64,000 nt of DNA from Imperialibacter sp964351395 (GCA_964351395.1 CAYGOF010000002.1:186001-250000), one strand, 5' to 3'; positions 43,809 to 52,529 are shown, counted from the first letter of the stretch. The notes: generated from the letters alone by a model not told the origin. Translations and numbers: made by a program.

Positions 43809-44543
43809 ATGACAGACAAGCTTCACTCAAAAAAGTATGCTTCAATGGTGATGGCAATGGCTGTCATGGCTATTTCCAGTGCAGGATGTGCACAAAAAGA
43901 AAAGGCAAAAGATGCAATTGAGAACAAAGGGAATGATTTGACCATCAAGGTTGACACCATTCCCAGCCTCAACGCCACCAAATTAGCACTAACAAAACAA
44001 TACTGTCTGGAAAACTATGGGGTAGCCAGTTACAAACTCGATACACCAAAAATTGTATTGGTTCATTTTACAGTCATACCAACATTAGCAGAAACAGTTG
44101 CCTACTTTCAAAAAGATTCAATTGAGTCGAGCCGTACCAATATCAGCCAATTCAGTCAAATGAATGTGGGCATCCATTATATGGTAGATAGGGATGGTAG
44201 TATCTATAAGTTTATACCTGATACAGTCATCGCACGACATGTAATTGGATTCAACCATATTTCCATTGGCATAGAAAACATTGCCAGAGACGCATCGGAC
44301 CTGACACCAGCTCAGCTGGAAAGCAATGCAAGACTTATCGCATTTTTAAAAGACAGAAATCCTGGCCTGGAATACATGGTAGGTCATCATGAATACAATG
44401 ACACCACCCTGGCACATTATAAACTATTTCTGGCTGTAAACGAATCTTACAAGCCCCACAACAAACCAGATCCGGGACCTGATTTCATGTCCGATCTTAG
44501 GGAAAAACTTCAGGTGGAATACAATTTGTCATTTATGAAATAA
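43809..44543 (+). CDS. N-acetylmuramoyl-L-alanine amidase (Amidase_2), lipoprotein
   Basis: 244 residues with a lipoprotein signal ending at Cys27 (AISSAGC). The Amidase_2/PGRP fold is seen from about residue 70: VLVHFTVIPTL (first Zn His), NVGIHYMVDRDGSIYKFIPDTVIARHVIGFNHISIGIEN (second His and Glu-containing strand) and EYMVGHHEYND (third His). Cleaves the amide between MurNAc and L-Ala in peptidoglycan, or recycled muropeptides, in the periplasm. It is 20 bases after the MscS gene, placing a cell-wall hydrolase within an osmotic-channel cluster. Confidence 0.88.
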   Translation: MTDKLHSKKYASMVMAMAVMAISSAGCAQKEKAKDAIENKGNDLTIKVDTIPSLNATKLALTKQYCLENYGVASYKLDTPKIVLVHFTVIPTLAETVAYFQKDSIESSRTNISQFSQMNVGIHYMVDRDGSIYKFIPDTVIARHVIGFNHISIGIENIARDASDLTPAQLESNARLIAFLKDRNPGLEYMVGHHEYNDTTLAHYKLFLAVNESYKPHNKPDPGPDFMSDLREKLQVEYNLSFMK

Positions 44544-44571
44544 GAAGGGCTGCCAGAGGAATTCTAAAAAG

Positions 44572-45015
44572 CTAGAACCTGCGGTCGAAGGAAAATGGAT
44601 CAGTGCTTTTCAAATTGATCCTTTGGAAATCCCTGTGATTGGGGTTAATGATATAATTGAATTCCTCGGGAATAATAGCAGACGGAACTTTGAGCACGGC
44701 AGATTTGCCCTGCTTTACCCAATTATCGCCCAAACTCCGGGTGACTGTTTGCTCAGAAAATTCTCGCCAATTTAAAGGCAATTGATTTTGGCTAATCTCT
44801 TCCACTGCTAGCTCAGCTGGGATATCTATCGCCATTACGCGAAACCCTGCGTCCAGTCCTTCGCCACTTCTATGAACGAGATTTTCCAGACAGGCCAGAG
44901 AACGTGAACCAGCAGAATAAATCATAAATGTACCTTTGGAATTCCACCTCGCCACTCTTCCCGAGGCGTATAGACTGCCACTAAACTGTGCCAGCGTAAT
45001 ACGGTAGACGATCAT
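44572..45015 (-). CDS. RES-domain toxin (NAD+-degrading) of a RES-Xre system
   Basis: 147 residues. The RES-fold motifs are visible: Arg in RVARWNSKGTFMIYSAGSRSLACLENLVH, the Glu in the same helix, and the Ser in AVLKVPSAIIPEEFNYIINPNH. Known members deplete cellular NAD+. The start codon overlaps the antitoxin stop by 4 bases (ATGA), the usual antitoxin-first arrangement. Convergent with the amidase gene, 28 bases apart. Confidence 0.9.
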   Translation of the reverse strand: MIVYRITLAQFSGSLYASGRVARWNSKGTFMIYSAGSRSLACLENLVHRSGEGLDAGFRVMAIDIPAELAVEEISQNQLPLNWREFSEQTVTRSLGDNWVKQGKSAVLKVPSAIIPEEFNYIINPNHRDFQRINLKSTDPFSFDRRF

Positions 45016-45470
45016 GCCGTATCTCCGTATTGAATGCGATCCAGCTCCTCGCTGATGAGATCGATGCCATCGGAGGTTTTGATGAGGTGAAGCGGCACCC
45101 GGTTATCAATGCCGAACGCAGGTTTTATGAGCCAATTTAAAAAAGCGTCTCTTGTGCCGAAAGTATCTGCGCCTTTTCGGTAGAGCGCTACGAGCTTGAG
45201 CATCAGCTCACTTTTAGCAGGACTGAATTTGATTTGGTGAACCTGGTATTTGTGGATAGTTTTTGGGTTAAGCTCGACTACTTCAGCCATATAATCATGG
45301 TGGCCGAAAAGCCCTACCACATCATCAAAAATAGTAGCAGGCACCCCATCAAGTGCCTGAAAAGCCAAAGTGGTGTGGCTTGCAACCCTAGGCCTGAGCC
45401 TCTGATAGATGACCTCTGGCTCTTCAACCATCATCTTTCGCTCCAGTTTATCCAAGTTATACTTTGCCAC
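45012..45470 (-). CDS. Xre/MbcA/ParS-type antitoxin (DUF2384) of a RES-Xre system
   Basis: 152 residues from a GTG at 45470. An ATG at 45434, with GGAG seven bases before it, is an equally good start that would drop 12 residues. The C-terminal toxin-binding domain is clear: ALYRKGADTFGTRDAFLNWLIKPAFGIDNRVPLHLIKTSDGIDLISEELDRIQYG. The middle (LNPKTIHKYQ) fits the partial HTH of this family. It blocks the RES active site and usually represses its own operon. A TATCTTTG box ends 4 bases upstream of the GTG, which favours the shorter start. Confidence 0.87.
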   Translation of the reverse strand: MAKYNLDKLERKMMVEEPEVIYQRLRPRVASHTTLAFQALDGVPATIFDDVVGLFGHHDYMAEVVELNPKTIHKYQVHQIKFSPAKSELMLKLVALYRKGADTFGTRDAFLNWLIKPAFGIDNRVPLHLIKTSDGIDLISEELDRIQYGDTA

Positions 45471-45474
45471 AAAT

Positions 45475-45482
45475 CAAAGATA
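45475..45482 (-). promoter_or_regulatory. Candidate -7 promoter element TATCTTTG for the RES-Xre operon
   Basis: Exact TAnnTTTG match on the minus strand. A 12-bp palindrome CTTAATTTTAAG (45494-45505) just upstream could be an operator for autoregulation. Confidence 0.35.
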
Positions 45483-45651
45483 GGAATTTTTTCCTTAATT
45501 TTAAGAAATTTTTCTAATCTTTTCTTAATGCTTCCACAGGGTTTCTTTTCGAGGCCTAAACAAGGCCTGTTGAGACCCTGCTCCAACACTTTTTCGTGCT
45601 TTGACTTTCAAGGAAATATTGAAGCTACTATCTTCAAATCAATATTATTTC

Positions 45652-46140
45652 ATGACCCATAAACCACTCGTCGACAACAACTACCTCCTCCTGAAATTTC
45701 CCGGCAAGGGCGGCTGGACTTATACCCCGATACCGGAAGTGTTGCAGGACAAACATGCTCCGTTTGGCTGGGTGCGAGTGCGGGGTAGTATTGATGGCTA
45801 TGAGTTAAAGGCTTATAAATTGATGCCTATGGGTAACGGACAGTTGTTCCTGCCCGTCAAAGCCGCAATAAGAAAGGCAATAAAAAAGGAAGCTGGCGAT
45901 ACTGTGAGAGTAGTTCTCTACAGGGATCACTTTGCCACAGACATTCCGTCCGAAATTATGGATTGCTTCCGGATGGAGCCACCAAAAGCCTGGGAGGTAT
46001 TTCAAAGCTTTGGCGACAGCGATAAGCAAAACTATCTCAACTGGATTTATGACGCCAAAACAGAAGAGACCAAAGCCAAAAGGATTGCCAAAATGATGGA
46101 CCGTCTTGCTCAAGGCAAAAAGTTCTTCGAACCGAGTTAA
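45652..46140 (+). CDS. YdeI/OmpD-associated family protein with N-terminal DUF1905
   Basis: 162 residues from the ATG at 45652 (a TTG at 45601 extends it without homology). The N-terminal half is DUF1905 (YLLLKFPGKGGWTYTPIPE, FGWVRVRGSIDGYELKAYKLMPMGNGQLFLPVKAAIRKAIKKEAGDTVRVVLYRD), and the C-terminal third is the OmdA/YdeI helical segment (FQSFGDSDKQNYLNWIYDAKTEETKAKRIAKMMDRLAQGKKFF). This family is linked to bacteriocin/peptide resistance in some bacteria, with no known biochemical reaction. Three other YdeI/DUF1801-type genes lie within 10 kb. Confidence 0.85.
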   Translation: MTHKPLVDNNYLLLKFPGKGGWTYTPIPEVLQDKHAPFGWVRVRGSIDGYELKAYKLMPMGNGQLFLPVKAAIRKAIKKEAGDTVRVVLYRDHFATDIPSEIMDCFRMEPPKAWEVFQSFGDSDKQNYLNWIYDAKTEETKAKRIAKMMDRLAQGKKFFEPS

Positions 46141-46180
46141 TTCTGCACTATCTTTCTGTTCACCAACTAGCAACCAGTAT

Positions 46181-47077
46181 ATGTCTAACATTGACCTCAT
46201 CATCGAAGAACGTCCAGCCGACATCGGCCATTTCTTAGTCGGCCGACTCCTGCCCTTCCGTGGCCGCCGCATGGTGGGACCGTTCATCTTTATAGACCAC
46301 ATGGGGCCAGCTGCGATGGGACCGAACGATAATATGGACATTGGACCACACCCTCACATAGGCTTGTCCACCCTCACATATCTTTTTGAGGGACATGTGA
46401 CACATCGTGACACAATCGGTTCAAACGTGGAAATCAATCCCGGTGAGGTGAACTGGATGACAGCCGGCAAGGGCATTGTGCATTCAGAAAGAACACCAGA
46501 ACATTTGAGACAGGCAGCCAAAACCCTCCATGGCTTGCAGATTTGGGTAGCGTTACCCAAAGCCCTGGAACAAATGGAACCTGAGTTTTTTCACTTCGAG
46601 AAAGATGAAATCCCCACCTGGGAAAAAGGCGGTGCCAGCTTCAAACTGATCGCCGGCGCGGCGTTTGGCAGAAAGTCGCCAGTGCCTGTTTATAGTCCGC
46701 TCTTTTTACTGGAAATAAAAACCCGGGAGAAAAAGACGATCGACATCAGCAAAGACCTTTTCGGCGAAGTGGGCCTATACATTCTGGAAGGGAAAGTAGA
46801 AAACGAAGGCAATATTCATGAGCCGAAGCGTATCCTTGTAGCCAAAGACAGCAGTCTTTGCCACTTTGAGATGCATGAAAACACAACGGTGTATGTGTTT
46901 GGCGGAGAGCCCTTCCCTGAAACCCGGCATATTTACTGGAACTTCGTTTCATCTGATCCGCAGCTGATAGAAAAGGCAAAAACGGATTGGCAGGAACAGA
47001 ACTTTCACGTCATCAAAGGAGAGACAGATATTGTTCCGCTTCCTCCTCAGGCTTTTGGGCTGAAGCCAAAGCAATAG
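46181..47077 (+). CDS. Pirin-family cupin protein
   Basis: 298 residues from ATG 46181. The pirin N-terminal cupin is clear: GRRMVGPFIFIDHMGPAAMG, then metal ligands in HPHIGLSTLTYLFEGHVTHRDTIGSNVEINPGEVNWMTAGKGIVHSER (three His and a Glu), followed by HGLQIWVALPKALEQMEPEF. The second cupin has TVYVFGGEPFPETRHIYWNFVSS. Pirins bind Fe and some are quercetinases or redox regulators. The gene lies 40 bases after YdeI and is convergent, 11 bases away, with a quinone oxidoreductase. Confidence 0.92.
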   Translation: MSNIDLIIEERPADIGHFLVGRLLPFRGRRMVGPFIFIDHMGPAAMGPNDNMDIGPHPHIGLSTLTYLFEGHVTHRDTIGSNVEINPGEVNWMTAGKGIVHSERTPEHLRQAAKTLHGLQIWVALPKALEQMEPEFFHFEKDEIPTWEKGGASFKLIAGAAFGRKSPVPVYSPLFLLEIKTREKKTIDISKDLFGEVGLYILEGKVENEGNIHEPKRILVAKDSSLCHFEMHENTTVYVFGGEPFPETRHIYWNFVSSDPQLIEKAKTDWQEQNFHVIKGETDIVPLPPQAFGLKPKQ

Positions 47078-47088
47078 TCGGTATCAAC

Positions 47089-48066
47089 TCAAATGGTCAG
47101 CACCACCTTTCCAATATGTTCACTGCTTTCCACTAAAGCATGGGCGTCAGCAGCTTTTTCCAATGGAAAGGTCTGGTGAACAACTGGTTTTATTGACCCC
47201 TTTACCAGCAAAGGCCAAACATGTTCCTCCAAATTGGCAGCAATGGCCCCTTTGAAATCAGTTTCACGCACCCTCAATGTTGACCCTGTAATCGTCAATC
47301 TTTTGACCATTACGCGCATCAGGTCGATCGGGCTATTAGCTCCACCCATTGCATTGATGATCAGCAGTCGACCTTCTGTGGCAAGTAGGCCGACGTTCTT
47401 TGGCGTGTAGTCACCACCAATCATATCCAAAATGATGTCGACCCCTTTGCGCTCTAATGACTTAATCACTTCGGCAAAATCTTCTTTTTTATAGTTGACA
47501 CATTTCGAGGCGCCTAACTCTTCTGCATAGGCACATTTTTCATCGGTGCCCGCTGTAGCATATACCCTTCCTCCAAGGGCATTCACCATCTGAATAGCTG
47601 CTACTCCTATCCCGGACGTGCCACCATGCACAAGAAAACTCTCACCCGATTCAAACCTCCCCCGGTCAAACACGTTGGTCCAAACAGTGAAAAAGGTTTC
47701 GGGTAACGAAGCAGATTCTTCCAAAGAAAGTCCTTCAGGCACTGGCAAACATTGGACGCTTGGAACCGCTACATATTCCGCATAGCCCCCTCCTGCCAGC
47801 AATGCACATACTTGATCACCGGGCTTCCACCTTTTTTCATCGGCACCTACTTGCGTAACAATTCCTGCCACCTCCAAACCGGGAATATCTGCAGCAACAC
47901 CCGGCGGAGCAGGGTATCTACCCTCCCGTTGAATCAGGTCGGGGCGATTGACACCGGCTGCAGCCACCTTTATTAAAACTTCGTCCTGCTTAATTTCCGG
48001 AACTGGCCTTTCAGCCACCTTTAGTACTTCCGGACCGCCTGGCTGGGTGATTACAATCGCTTTCAT
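47089..48066 (-). CDS. NAD(P)H:quinone oxidoreductase (PIG3/zinc-independent MDR)
   Basis: 325 residues starting MKAIVITQPGGPEVLKVAERPVPE. The GroES-like domain (GVNRPDLIQREGRYPAPPGV) is followed by a Rossmann segment with GGTSGIGVAAIQMVNALGGRVYATAGTDEK and NYKKEDFAEVIKSLERKGVDIILDMIGG. No zinc ligands are seen, as expected for the PIG3/quinone-reductase branch. It probably reduces quinones with NADPH in the cytoplasm. A similar gene occurs at 56384. Confidence 0.92.
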   Translation of the reverse strand: MKAIVITQPGGPEVLKVAERPVPEIKQDEVLIKVAAAGVNRPDLIQREGRYPAPPGVAADIPGLEVAGIVTQVGADEKRWKPGDQVCALLAGGGYAEYVAVPSVQCLPVPEGLSLEESASLPETFFTVWTNVFDRGRFESGESFLVHGGTSGIGVAAIQMVNALGGRVYATAGTDEKCAYAEELGASKCVNYKKEDFAEVIKSLERKGVDIILDMIGGDYTPKNVGLLATEGRLLIINAMGGANSPIDLMRVMVKRLTITGSTLRVRETDFKGAIAANLEEHVWPLLVKGSIKPVVHQTFPLEKAADAHALVESSEHIGKVVLTI

Positions 48067-48318
48067 TCAGGGAAATTACTCATTTTGACTTGACAATCAC
48101 TTGTTAAAATAATTTGAACAAGCGTAAAAGGGAATAAATAGTCAAGTGGTTGACGAATACTCAAGAAACGCTTGTGCCTGAATTCTACTAAGAGGAAGGG
48201 AGTCTTGATTCTTTGTAAGACAAGCCTTTTACGGATAGAATGAGATTTCTCGAACAATTTTTGTATTTTTAGTTGCGCTCAAGCAAAATAAAAGGTGATT
48301 TCATTAAATTTTTTACCT

Positions 48319-48696
48319 ATGAAGGTACTTCTTTCATGTCTATTTTTTCTGACCGTACTTTGTAGCACGGGATCTGCTCAAAACAAAATAATTCCTAAAT
48401 CTCAGCGACCGAATTCATTCAATCAACAACCCACCGACACGCTAAGCAAATACCTTACTCCTCAAAGTAATGCGAGCCAGTCATTGGCCTTAAAAAAGCT
48501 ATTGCAAAAACTAGATGCAGATACACTCACCCATTCAGAGATTGAAATACATCTTGATCCAAGCATCACTGGCTATTTCACTCAAAAAATAGGGCAGGAT
48601 CAAATGCGCATCTATGTGCCTCAGGGCAGCTATCATTTGCGCTCATTTGAACCCTACACATCAAAAAGGTACACCTTACTATTAAAAGAATACTGA
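48319..48696 (+). CDS. Small secreted hypothetical protein
   Basis: 125 residues from the ATG at 48319 (an upstream GTG at 48295 adds 8). Signal peptide MKVLLSCLFFLTVLCSTGSAQ. The mature sequence is basic and polar (IIPKSQRPNSFNQQPTDTLSKYLTPQ; IHLDPSITGYFTQKIGQDQMRIYVPQGSYHLRSFEPY) with no family I recognise. It sits upstream of an ECF sigma factor with a 190-base gap. Confidence 0.6.
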   Translation: MKVLLSCLFFLTVLCSTGSAQNKIIPKSQRPNSFNQQPTDTLSKYLTPQSNASQSLALKKLLQKLDADTLTHSEIEIHLDPSITGYFTQKIGQDQMRIYVPQGSYHLRSFEPYTSKRYTLLLKEY

Positions 48697-48873
48697 CAGA
48701 CCATACCTGGTTACCTGAATCGGCTTGATCAACCTCATCTGAATACTTTCTTACTCCCGATTGAGCACTAGCTTTACTCCAACTTTTCCTTTTTGCAAAA
48801 AAAATCATTACCCGCTGTGACATTCCCACCTGATTTGCGAATAATCAAAGCGAAAGTCATTCACTTTTCTAAA

Positions 48874-48879
48874 AAAGGA
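48874..48879 (+). promoter_or_regulatory. Shine-Dalgarno AAAGGA before a TTG start
   Basis: AAAGGA, seven bases before the TTG start of the sigma-factor gene. A clear SD is uncommon in this window and helps fix this non-ATG start. Confidence 0.5.
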
Positions 48880-48886
48880 CAACAAA

Positions 48887-49384
48887 TTGAAAAAGGAACA
48901 GGAAACACTTTTTATCGATTACCTCGAAAGCTGTAAAAGGCTTATCGTCAAGGTGGCCAGAGTGTACTGCAAAGACGCCGAAGAGCAAAAGGACCTGATC
49001 CAGGACATCATTCTTCAGCTATGGAAAGCGTTTCCCAATTACGATAGCAGCTATGCAGTTTCCACCTGGACCTACCGAATTGCTCTCAACACGTCAATAT
49101 CGCACCTGAGAAAGGTAACAACAAGAAGTGTGGTGCATGGCAGCCGATACACCGACGGAGACTTGCTGCAAATAACGGATGACATTGTCGACGAAAACCT
49201 GGAAATTCTCTACCGCGCCATCGAGCATTTAAAGCCTATCGATAAAGCCATCGTGGTGTTGCAGTTAGAAGGATGTAGCAATAAAGAAATAGCAGAAGTA
49301 ATGGGACTTTCGGCGTCAAACATCTCAACTCGGAAAGTGAGAATAAAAGAAGAGTTAAAAACATATTTTGAAACAGTTAAATAA
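48887..49384 (+). CDS. ECF-type sigma-70 factor
   Basis: 165 residues beginning at TTG; no Met occurs in the first part of region 2, and AAAGGA lies 7 bases upstream. Region 2 is EEQKDLIQDIILQLWKAFPNYDSSYAVSTWTYRIALNTSISHLRK (32-76), and region 4 is AIEHLKPIDKAIVVLQLEGCSNKEIAEVMGLSASNISTRKVRIKEEL with its HTH. Directs RNA polymerase to a specific regulon. The next gene, a two-TM-region protein, starts 7 bases after the stop. Confidence 0.9.
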   Translation: MKKEQETLFIDYLESCKRLIVKVARVYCKDAEEQKDLIQDIILQLWKAFPNYDSSYAVSTWTYRIALNTSISHLRKVTTRSVVHGSRYTDGDLLQITDDIVDENLEILYRAIEHLKPIDKAIVVLQLEGCSNKEIAEVMGLSASNISTRKVRIKEELKTYFETVK

Positions 49385-49391
49385 GAAGGTT

Positions 49392-49997
49392 ATGGAATTC
49401 GAGCAACTAACAGGCATTTGGAACAATGCCGACCCCACACTTGATCAAGCATTGAAAATCAACAAAGAGCTGGTGAAAACGATTAGCATCAGCAAAGTAA
49501 AATCCAGCTTATCTGAAATTAAGTGGACCAGTATTTTCGAGGTCGCTGTGGGTATCTGGTTCCTGGTTTTTTTACTGAATTTCAGCGTCATGCATCACTC
49601 GGACCTGCAATTTCTGGTTCCTGCCGTCATATTGATTGCCATTTCAGTGTATGGTCTGGTAATTGAATTCAAGCAATTAGTGATGGTTTTGGCTATAAAC
49701 GCAAAGGTCTCCGTGGCTGAAACTCAAGTGAAGTTATCGATATTGAAGAAACTCGAAGCGTATGATACTTATAGCCTATTGGTGATCATCCCCTTGTTTT
49801 CAGCGCCGTTCCTCATCGTTGTAGCCAAAGCAATAGCTGATATTAACCTGTATGAATTGGCAGGCCAGTGGCTTGTTTCTTATGTCGCGGGCTGCGTCGT
49901 GGTAGCAGGCATTATTGTGTTCTTTCTGCGGAAATTCCCCAACAAAGGACTGCAGGAATCTATCGACTTCCTTAAGGAGTTAAAAGAAAATGAATAG
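49392..49997 (+). CDS. Membrane protein co-encoded with ECF sigma factor (candidate anti-sigma)
   Basis: 201 residues from the ATG at 49392 (a TTG at 49368 overlaps the sigma gene). About 45 N-terminal cytoplasmic residues (EFEQLTGIWNNADPTLDQALKINKELVKTISISKVKSSLSEIKW) precede four membrane segments (FEVAVGIWFLVFLLNFS, FLVPAVILIAISVYGLVIEF, YSLLVIIPLFSAPFLIVVAKAIA, LVSYVAGCVVVAGIIVFFL). This pattern recurs after ECF sigma genes in Bacteroidota, but it has no zinc-containing anti-sigma motif. Placement suggests sigma control; this is inferred. Confidence 0.75.
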   Translation: MEFEQLTGIWNNADPTLDQALKINKELVKTISISKVKSSLSEIKWTSIFEVAVGIWFLVFLLNFSVMHHSDLQFLVPAVILIAISVYGLVIEFKQLVMVLAINAKVSVAETQVKLSILKKLEAYDTYSLLVIIPLFSAPFLIVVAKAIADINLYELAGQWLVSYVAGCVVVAGIIVFFLRKFPNKGLQESIDFLKELKENE

Positions 49998-50080
49998 CTA
50001 TTGGTGGATTAAGAGCTTTCGAAGCAATTTAGGTAAGATGTAAATAGTTTGTATAACTGATTTACCAGCAACTACGTAAC

Positions 50081-50088
50081 TATTTTTG
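50081..50088 (+). promoter_or_regulatory. Candidate -7 promoter element TATTTTTG
   Basis: Exact TAnnTTTG match, 13 bases before the ATG of the SnoaL-like lipoprotein at 50102. Confidence 0.35.
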
Positions 50089-50101
50089 ACAACAAGACAA
50101 G

Positions 50102-50587
50102 ATGAGATCAATTCCACTTCTATTATTCGTTTCGATAATACTTCTCAGCTCATGCTCAATCAGAATTGAAAAGGTGGAAATAACTGTAGACAACTATTTC
50201 CGTACTTACAATCAGAGAAAAGATTTTCAAAAATTCCTGGAGTTTTACGATGATAAAATCGTGCTGACAGATATCATAAACGGAGACCTAGTCACGGGAA
50301 AAAACGAATTAAAAGACTTTTTCGACTGGAACAATCCAAACTTTAAAAGTTTGGATAGTAATAGTTTGATCATCAGTGAAAAAATCATTGACAAGAACCA
50401 AGCCGCGATCAAAGGCTATTTCACACCTTTCCAATGGGGAGAGACAAGATTTGAAGCGATGCATTTCACCACCATCTTAACCTTCAACGATTCTGGGAAA
50501 ATAATTAGGCAGGTAGATTGGATCAACTACCCAACTACGCTGGTAGATTATCATACAAGAAAAAACTCAAACGACTGGCTTAAATAA
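50102..50587 (+). CDS. NTF2/SnoaL-like lipoprotein
   Basis: 161 residues with a lipoprotein signal ending at Cys19 (IILLSSC). The mature part has an NTF2-like pattern: TVDNYFRTYNQRKDFQKFLEFYDDKIVLTDIINGDLVTGKNELKDFF and later FEAMHFTTILTFNDSGKIIRQVDWINYP. Similar in fold to the protein at 8592 but lipid-anchored. No function can be assigned. Confidence 0.75.
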   Translation: MRSIPLLLFVSIILLSSCSIRIEKVEITVDNYFRTYNQRKDFQKFLEFYDDKIVLTDIINGDLVTGKNELKDFFDWNNPNFKSLDSNSLIISEKIIDKNQAAIKGYFTPFQWGETRFEAMHFTTILTFNDSGKIIRQVDWINYPTTLVDYHTRKNSNDWLK

Positions 50588-50803
50588 TAATGCATGAAAC
50601 TAGTCTCAACTAACGTTTTATACGACTATTTACCAAAGTCGCCCATCAGTATCAGATACCATGAGGTGAAAAAACTTGATGTGCATAGCAAAACACTATT
50701 TTCTACGCCTTTTTGCAGGCGAGCATATCTTGCCTTAACTTTAAAGAATTGTGAGCACCTAAATCAATAGCCGCTTACTTCTACATTAATAAAAACCAGC
50801 ATA

Positions 50804-51877
50804 ATGAAACTGAACTGGATTTTCGCACTACTACTTTTTGTCGCTGCTTGCAGCCAACCTACTAAAGAAAGCCAGGAATCGCAGGAAACAAGCTCTCCCA
50901 CAAAACTGAAAGCGCTGATCGTCGACGGGCAAAACAATCACTACATATGGCCTAAAACCACCATGATGATGAAGGACTACCTGGAGGAAACAGGCCTTTT
51001 TGAAGTAGATATCAATCGCATGGACTCAGTATGGCTGGGCATTAAATACAACAAATCTCGCCCGGCGGCTTATGAATATTATATACAAACTTATCCATTA
51101 GACTCCACAGCTTATTCCATATCAAAAGACCCGGTTCAAACGTCCCGTTTTTCAATTGATTTTAGTCAGTACGATCTGGTGGTCTCCAACCTAGGGGCGA
51201 ACTCAGCGCCATGGCCCGAAGAAACCAAGAGAAGTTTCGAAAAATACATCGCCGATGGTGGTGGCCTGGTCGTGATTCACGCTGCCGACAATGCATGGGG
51301 CGATTGGGACGAATACAATAAGATGATTGGGTTGGGTGCCTGGGGCGGTCGGGATAGCACCACAGGACCATATGCTTACTACAATGATGCAGGCGAGCTT
51401 GAAATAGACTATTCTGCCGGCAGGTGTGGGTCACATGGCGCAGAATATGAATTTGTTTTAACTACGCGGGCCCCCGAACATCCTATCATGAAAGGGCTGC
51501 CAACAGCATGGCTTCATACCCAGGACGAATTGTATGAGTACATGAGAGGTCCTTTTGAAAATGCTACCATCTTAGCAACAGCATACGCCGATGTAGAAGG
51601 CAATTCTCCTCCTTGGAATCCTAAGGTAAAAGGATCGGGGAAGCATGTGCCTCAACTATTGGCAATGAACTACGGGAAGGGTCGGGTTTTCCACTCCAGC
51701 CTTGGCCACTTCGATTATTCGATGGAATGCGCAGGCTTCATTACAACGCTACAAAGAGGAGCGGAATGGGTAGCCACAGGCGACGTTACACAAGATATTC
51801 CAGCAGACTTTCCAACAGAAGGTAAAACAACAGTGAGGAAGTGGACCGGAGCTGGTATGGCCGTTTCACAAAATTGA
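50804..51877 (+). CDS. ThuA-domain lipoprotein (trehalose-utilisation-like)
   Basis: 357 residues, lipoprotein signal ending at Cys16 (LLFVAAC). The ThuA/class-I amidotransferase-like fold follows: KALIVDGQNNHYIWPKTTMMMKDYLEETGLFEVDI, YDLVVSNLGANSAPWPEETKRSFEKYIADGGGLVVIHAADNAW, and the C-terminal GKGRVFHSSLGHFDYSMECAGFITTLQRGAEWVA. No nucleophilic Cys in the classic position is apparent. Members in Bacteroidota accompany sugar-oxidising enzymes; the reaction is not settled. Confidence 0.9.
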   Translation: MKLNWIFALLLFVAACSQPTKESQESQETSSPTKLKALIVDGQNNHYIWPKTTMMMKDYLEETGLFEVDINRMDSVWLGIKYNKSRPAAYEYYIQTYPLDSTAYSISKDPVQTSRFSIDFSQYDLVVSNLGANSAPWPEETKRSFEKYIADGGGLVVIHAADNAWGDWDEYNKMIGLGAWGGRDSTTGPYAYYNDAGELEIDYSAGRCGSHGAEYEFVLTTRAPEHPIMKGLPTAWLHTQDELYEYMRGPFENATILATAYADVEGNSPPWNPKVKGSGKHVPQLLAMNYGKGRVFHSSLGHFDYSMECAGFITTLQRGAEWVATGDVTQDIPADFPTEGKTTVRKWTGAGMAVSQN

Positions 51878-51929
51878 CAGTCAAGCTAAACACAAATACA
51901 GCTTTAGCAACTGAGCTGTAGGCGTTCAA

Positions 51930-52529
51930 ATGAGCCAGATAGACATCGACTCTTTTTATCCCAAAAGTCGGCAAGCATGGAGAGCATGGCTGCAAGACAA
52001 CCATGAAAAAAAGGAATCTATCTGGCTTATTTGTTACAAAAAAACCTCAGGCATGCCTTCCATTTCCTGGAGCGAAGCCGTTGAGGAAGCCCTTTGTTTT
52101 GGATGGATCGACAGCAAGCGAAAACCCATCGACGATCAAAAGTTCATTCAGTTTTTCTGTAAGCGAAAAGCAAGCAGCACCTGGTCGAAAGTAAACAAAG
52201 ACAAGGTCCTGCAACTCATTGAAAAAGGCAATATGACAGCAGCAGGCCTCAAAGTGATCGAAGTGGCTAAGCAGAATGGCTCATGGACCATACTGGACGA
52301 TGTAGAGGCGCTGGTGATCCCTGACGACCTAAATGAAGCCTTCAAAAACCACCCTGGGTCGGAAGTATTTTTTCAGGGCCTCAGCAAATCCATGAAGAAG
52401 CTTCTTTTATCATGGCTGGTGCTGGCCAAGCGGCCAGAAACCAGACAAAGTCGGATCAAGGCGGTAGCACAGCATGCAGGCAAACAAATGATCCCTAGAC
52501 AGTTGCAGCCGGTCAGAAGGAAAAAGTAA
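51930..52529 (+). CDS. YdeI/OmpD-associated family protein
   Basis: 199 residues. The N-terminal YdeI core is FYPKSRQAWRAWLQDNHEKKESIWLICYKKTSGMPSISWSEAVEEALCFGWIDSKRKPID, followed by QFFCKRKASSTWSKVNKDKVLQLIEKGNMTAAGLKVIEVAKQNGSW and a C-terminal helix set ending SWLVLAKRPETRQSRIKAVAQHAGKQ. Role unknown; in some bacteria associated with resistance to cationic peptides. One of four YdeI/DUF1801-related genes in the window. Confidence 0.87.
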   Translation: MSQIDIDSFYPKSRQAWRAWLQDNHEKKESIWLICYKKTSGMPSISWSEAVEEALCFGWIDSKRKPIDDQKFIQFFCKRKASSTWSKVNKDKVLQLIEKGNMTAAGLKVIEVAKQNGSWTILDDVEALVIPDDLNEAFKNHPGSEVFFQGLSKSMKKLLLSWLVLAKRPETRQSRIKAVAQHAGKQMIPRQLQPVRRKK

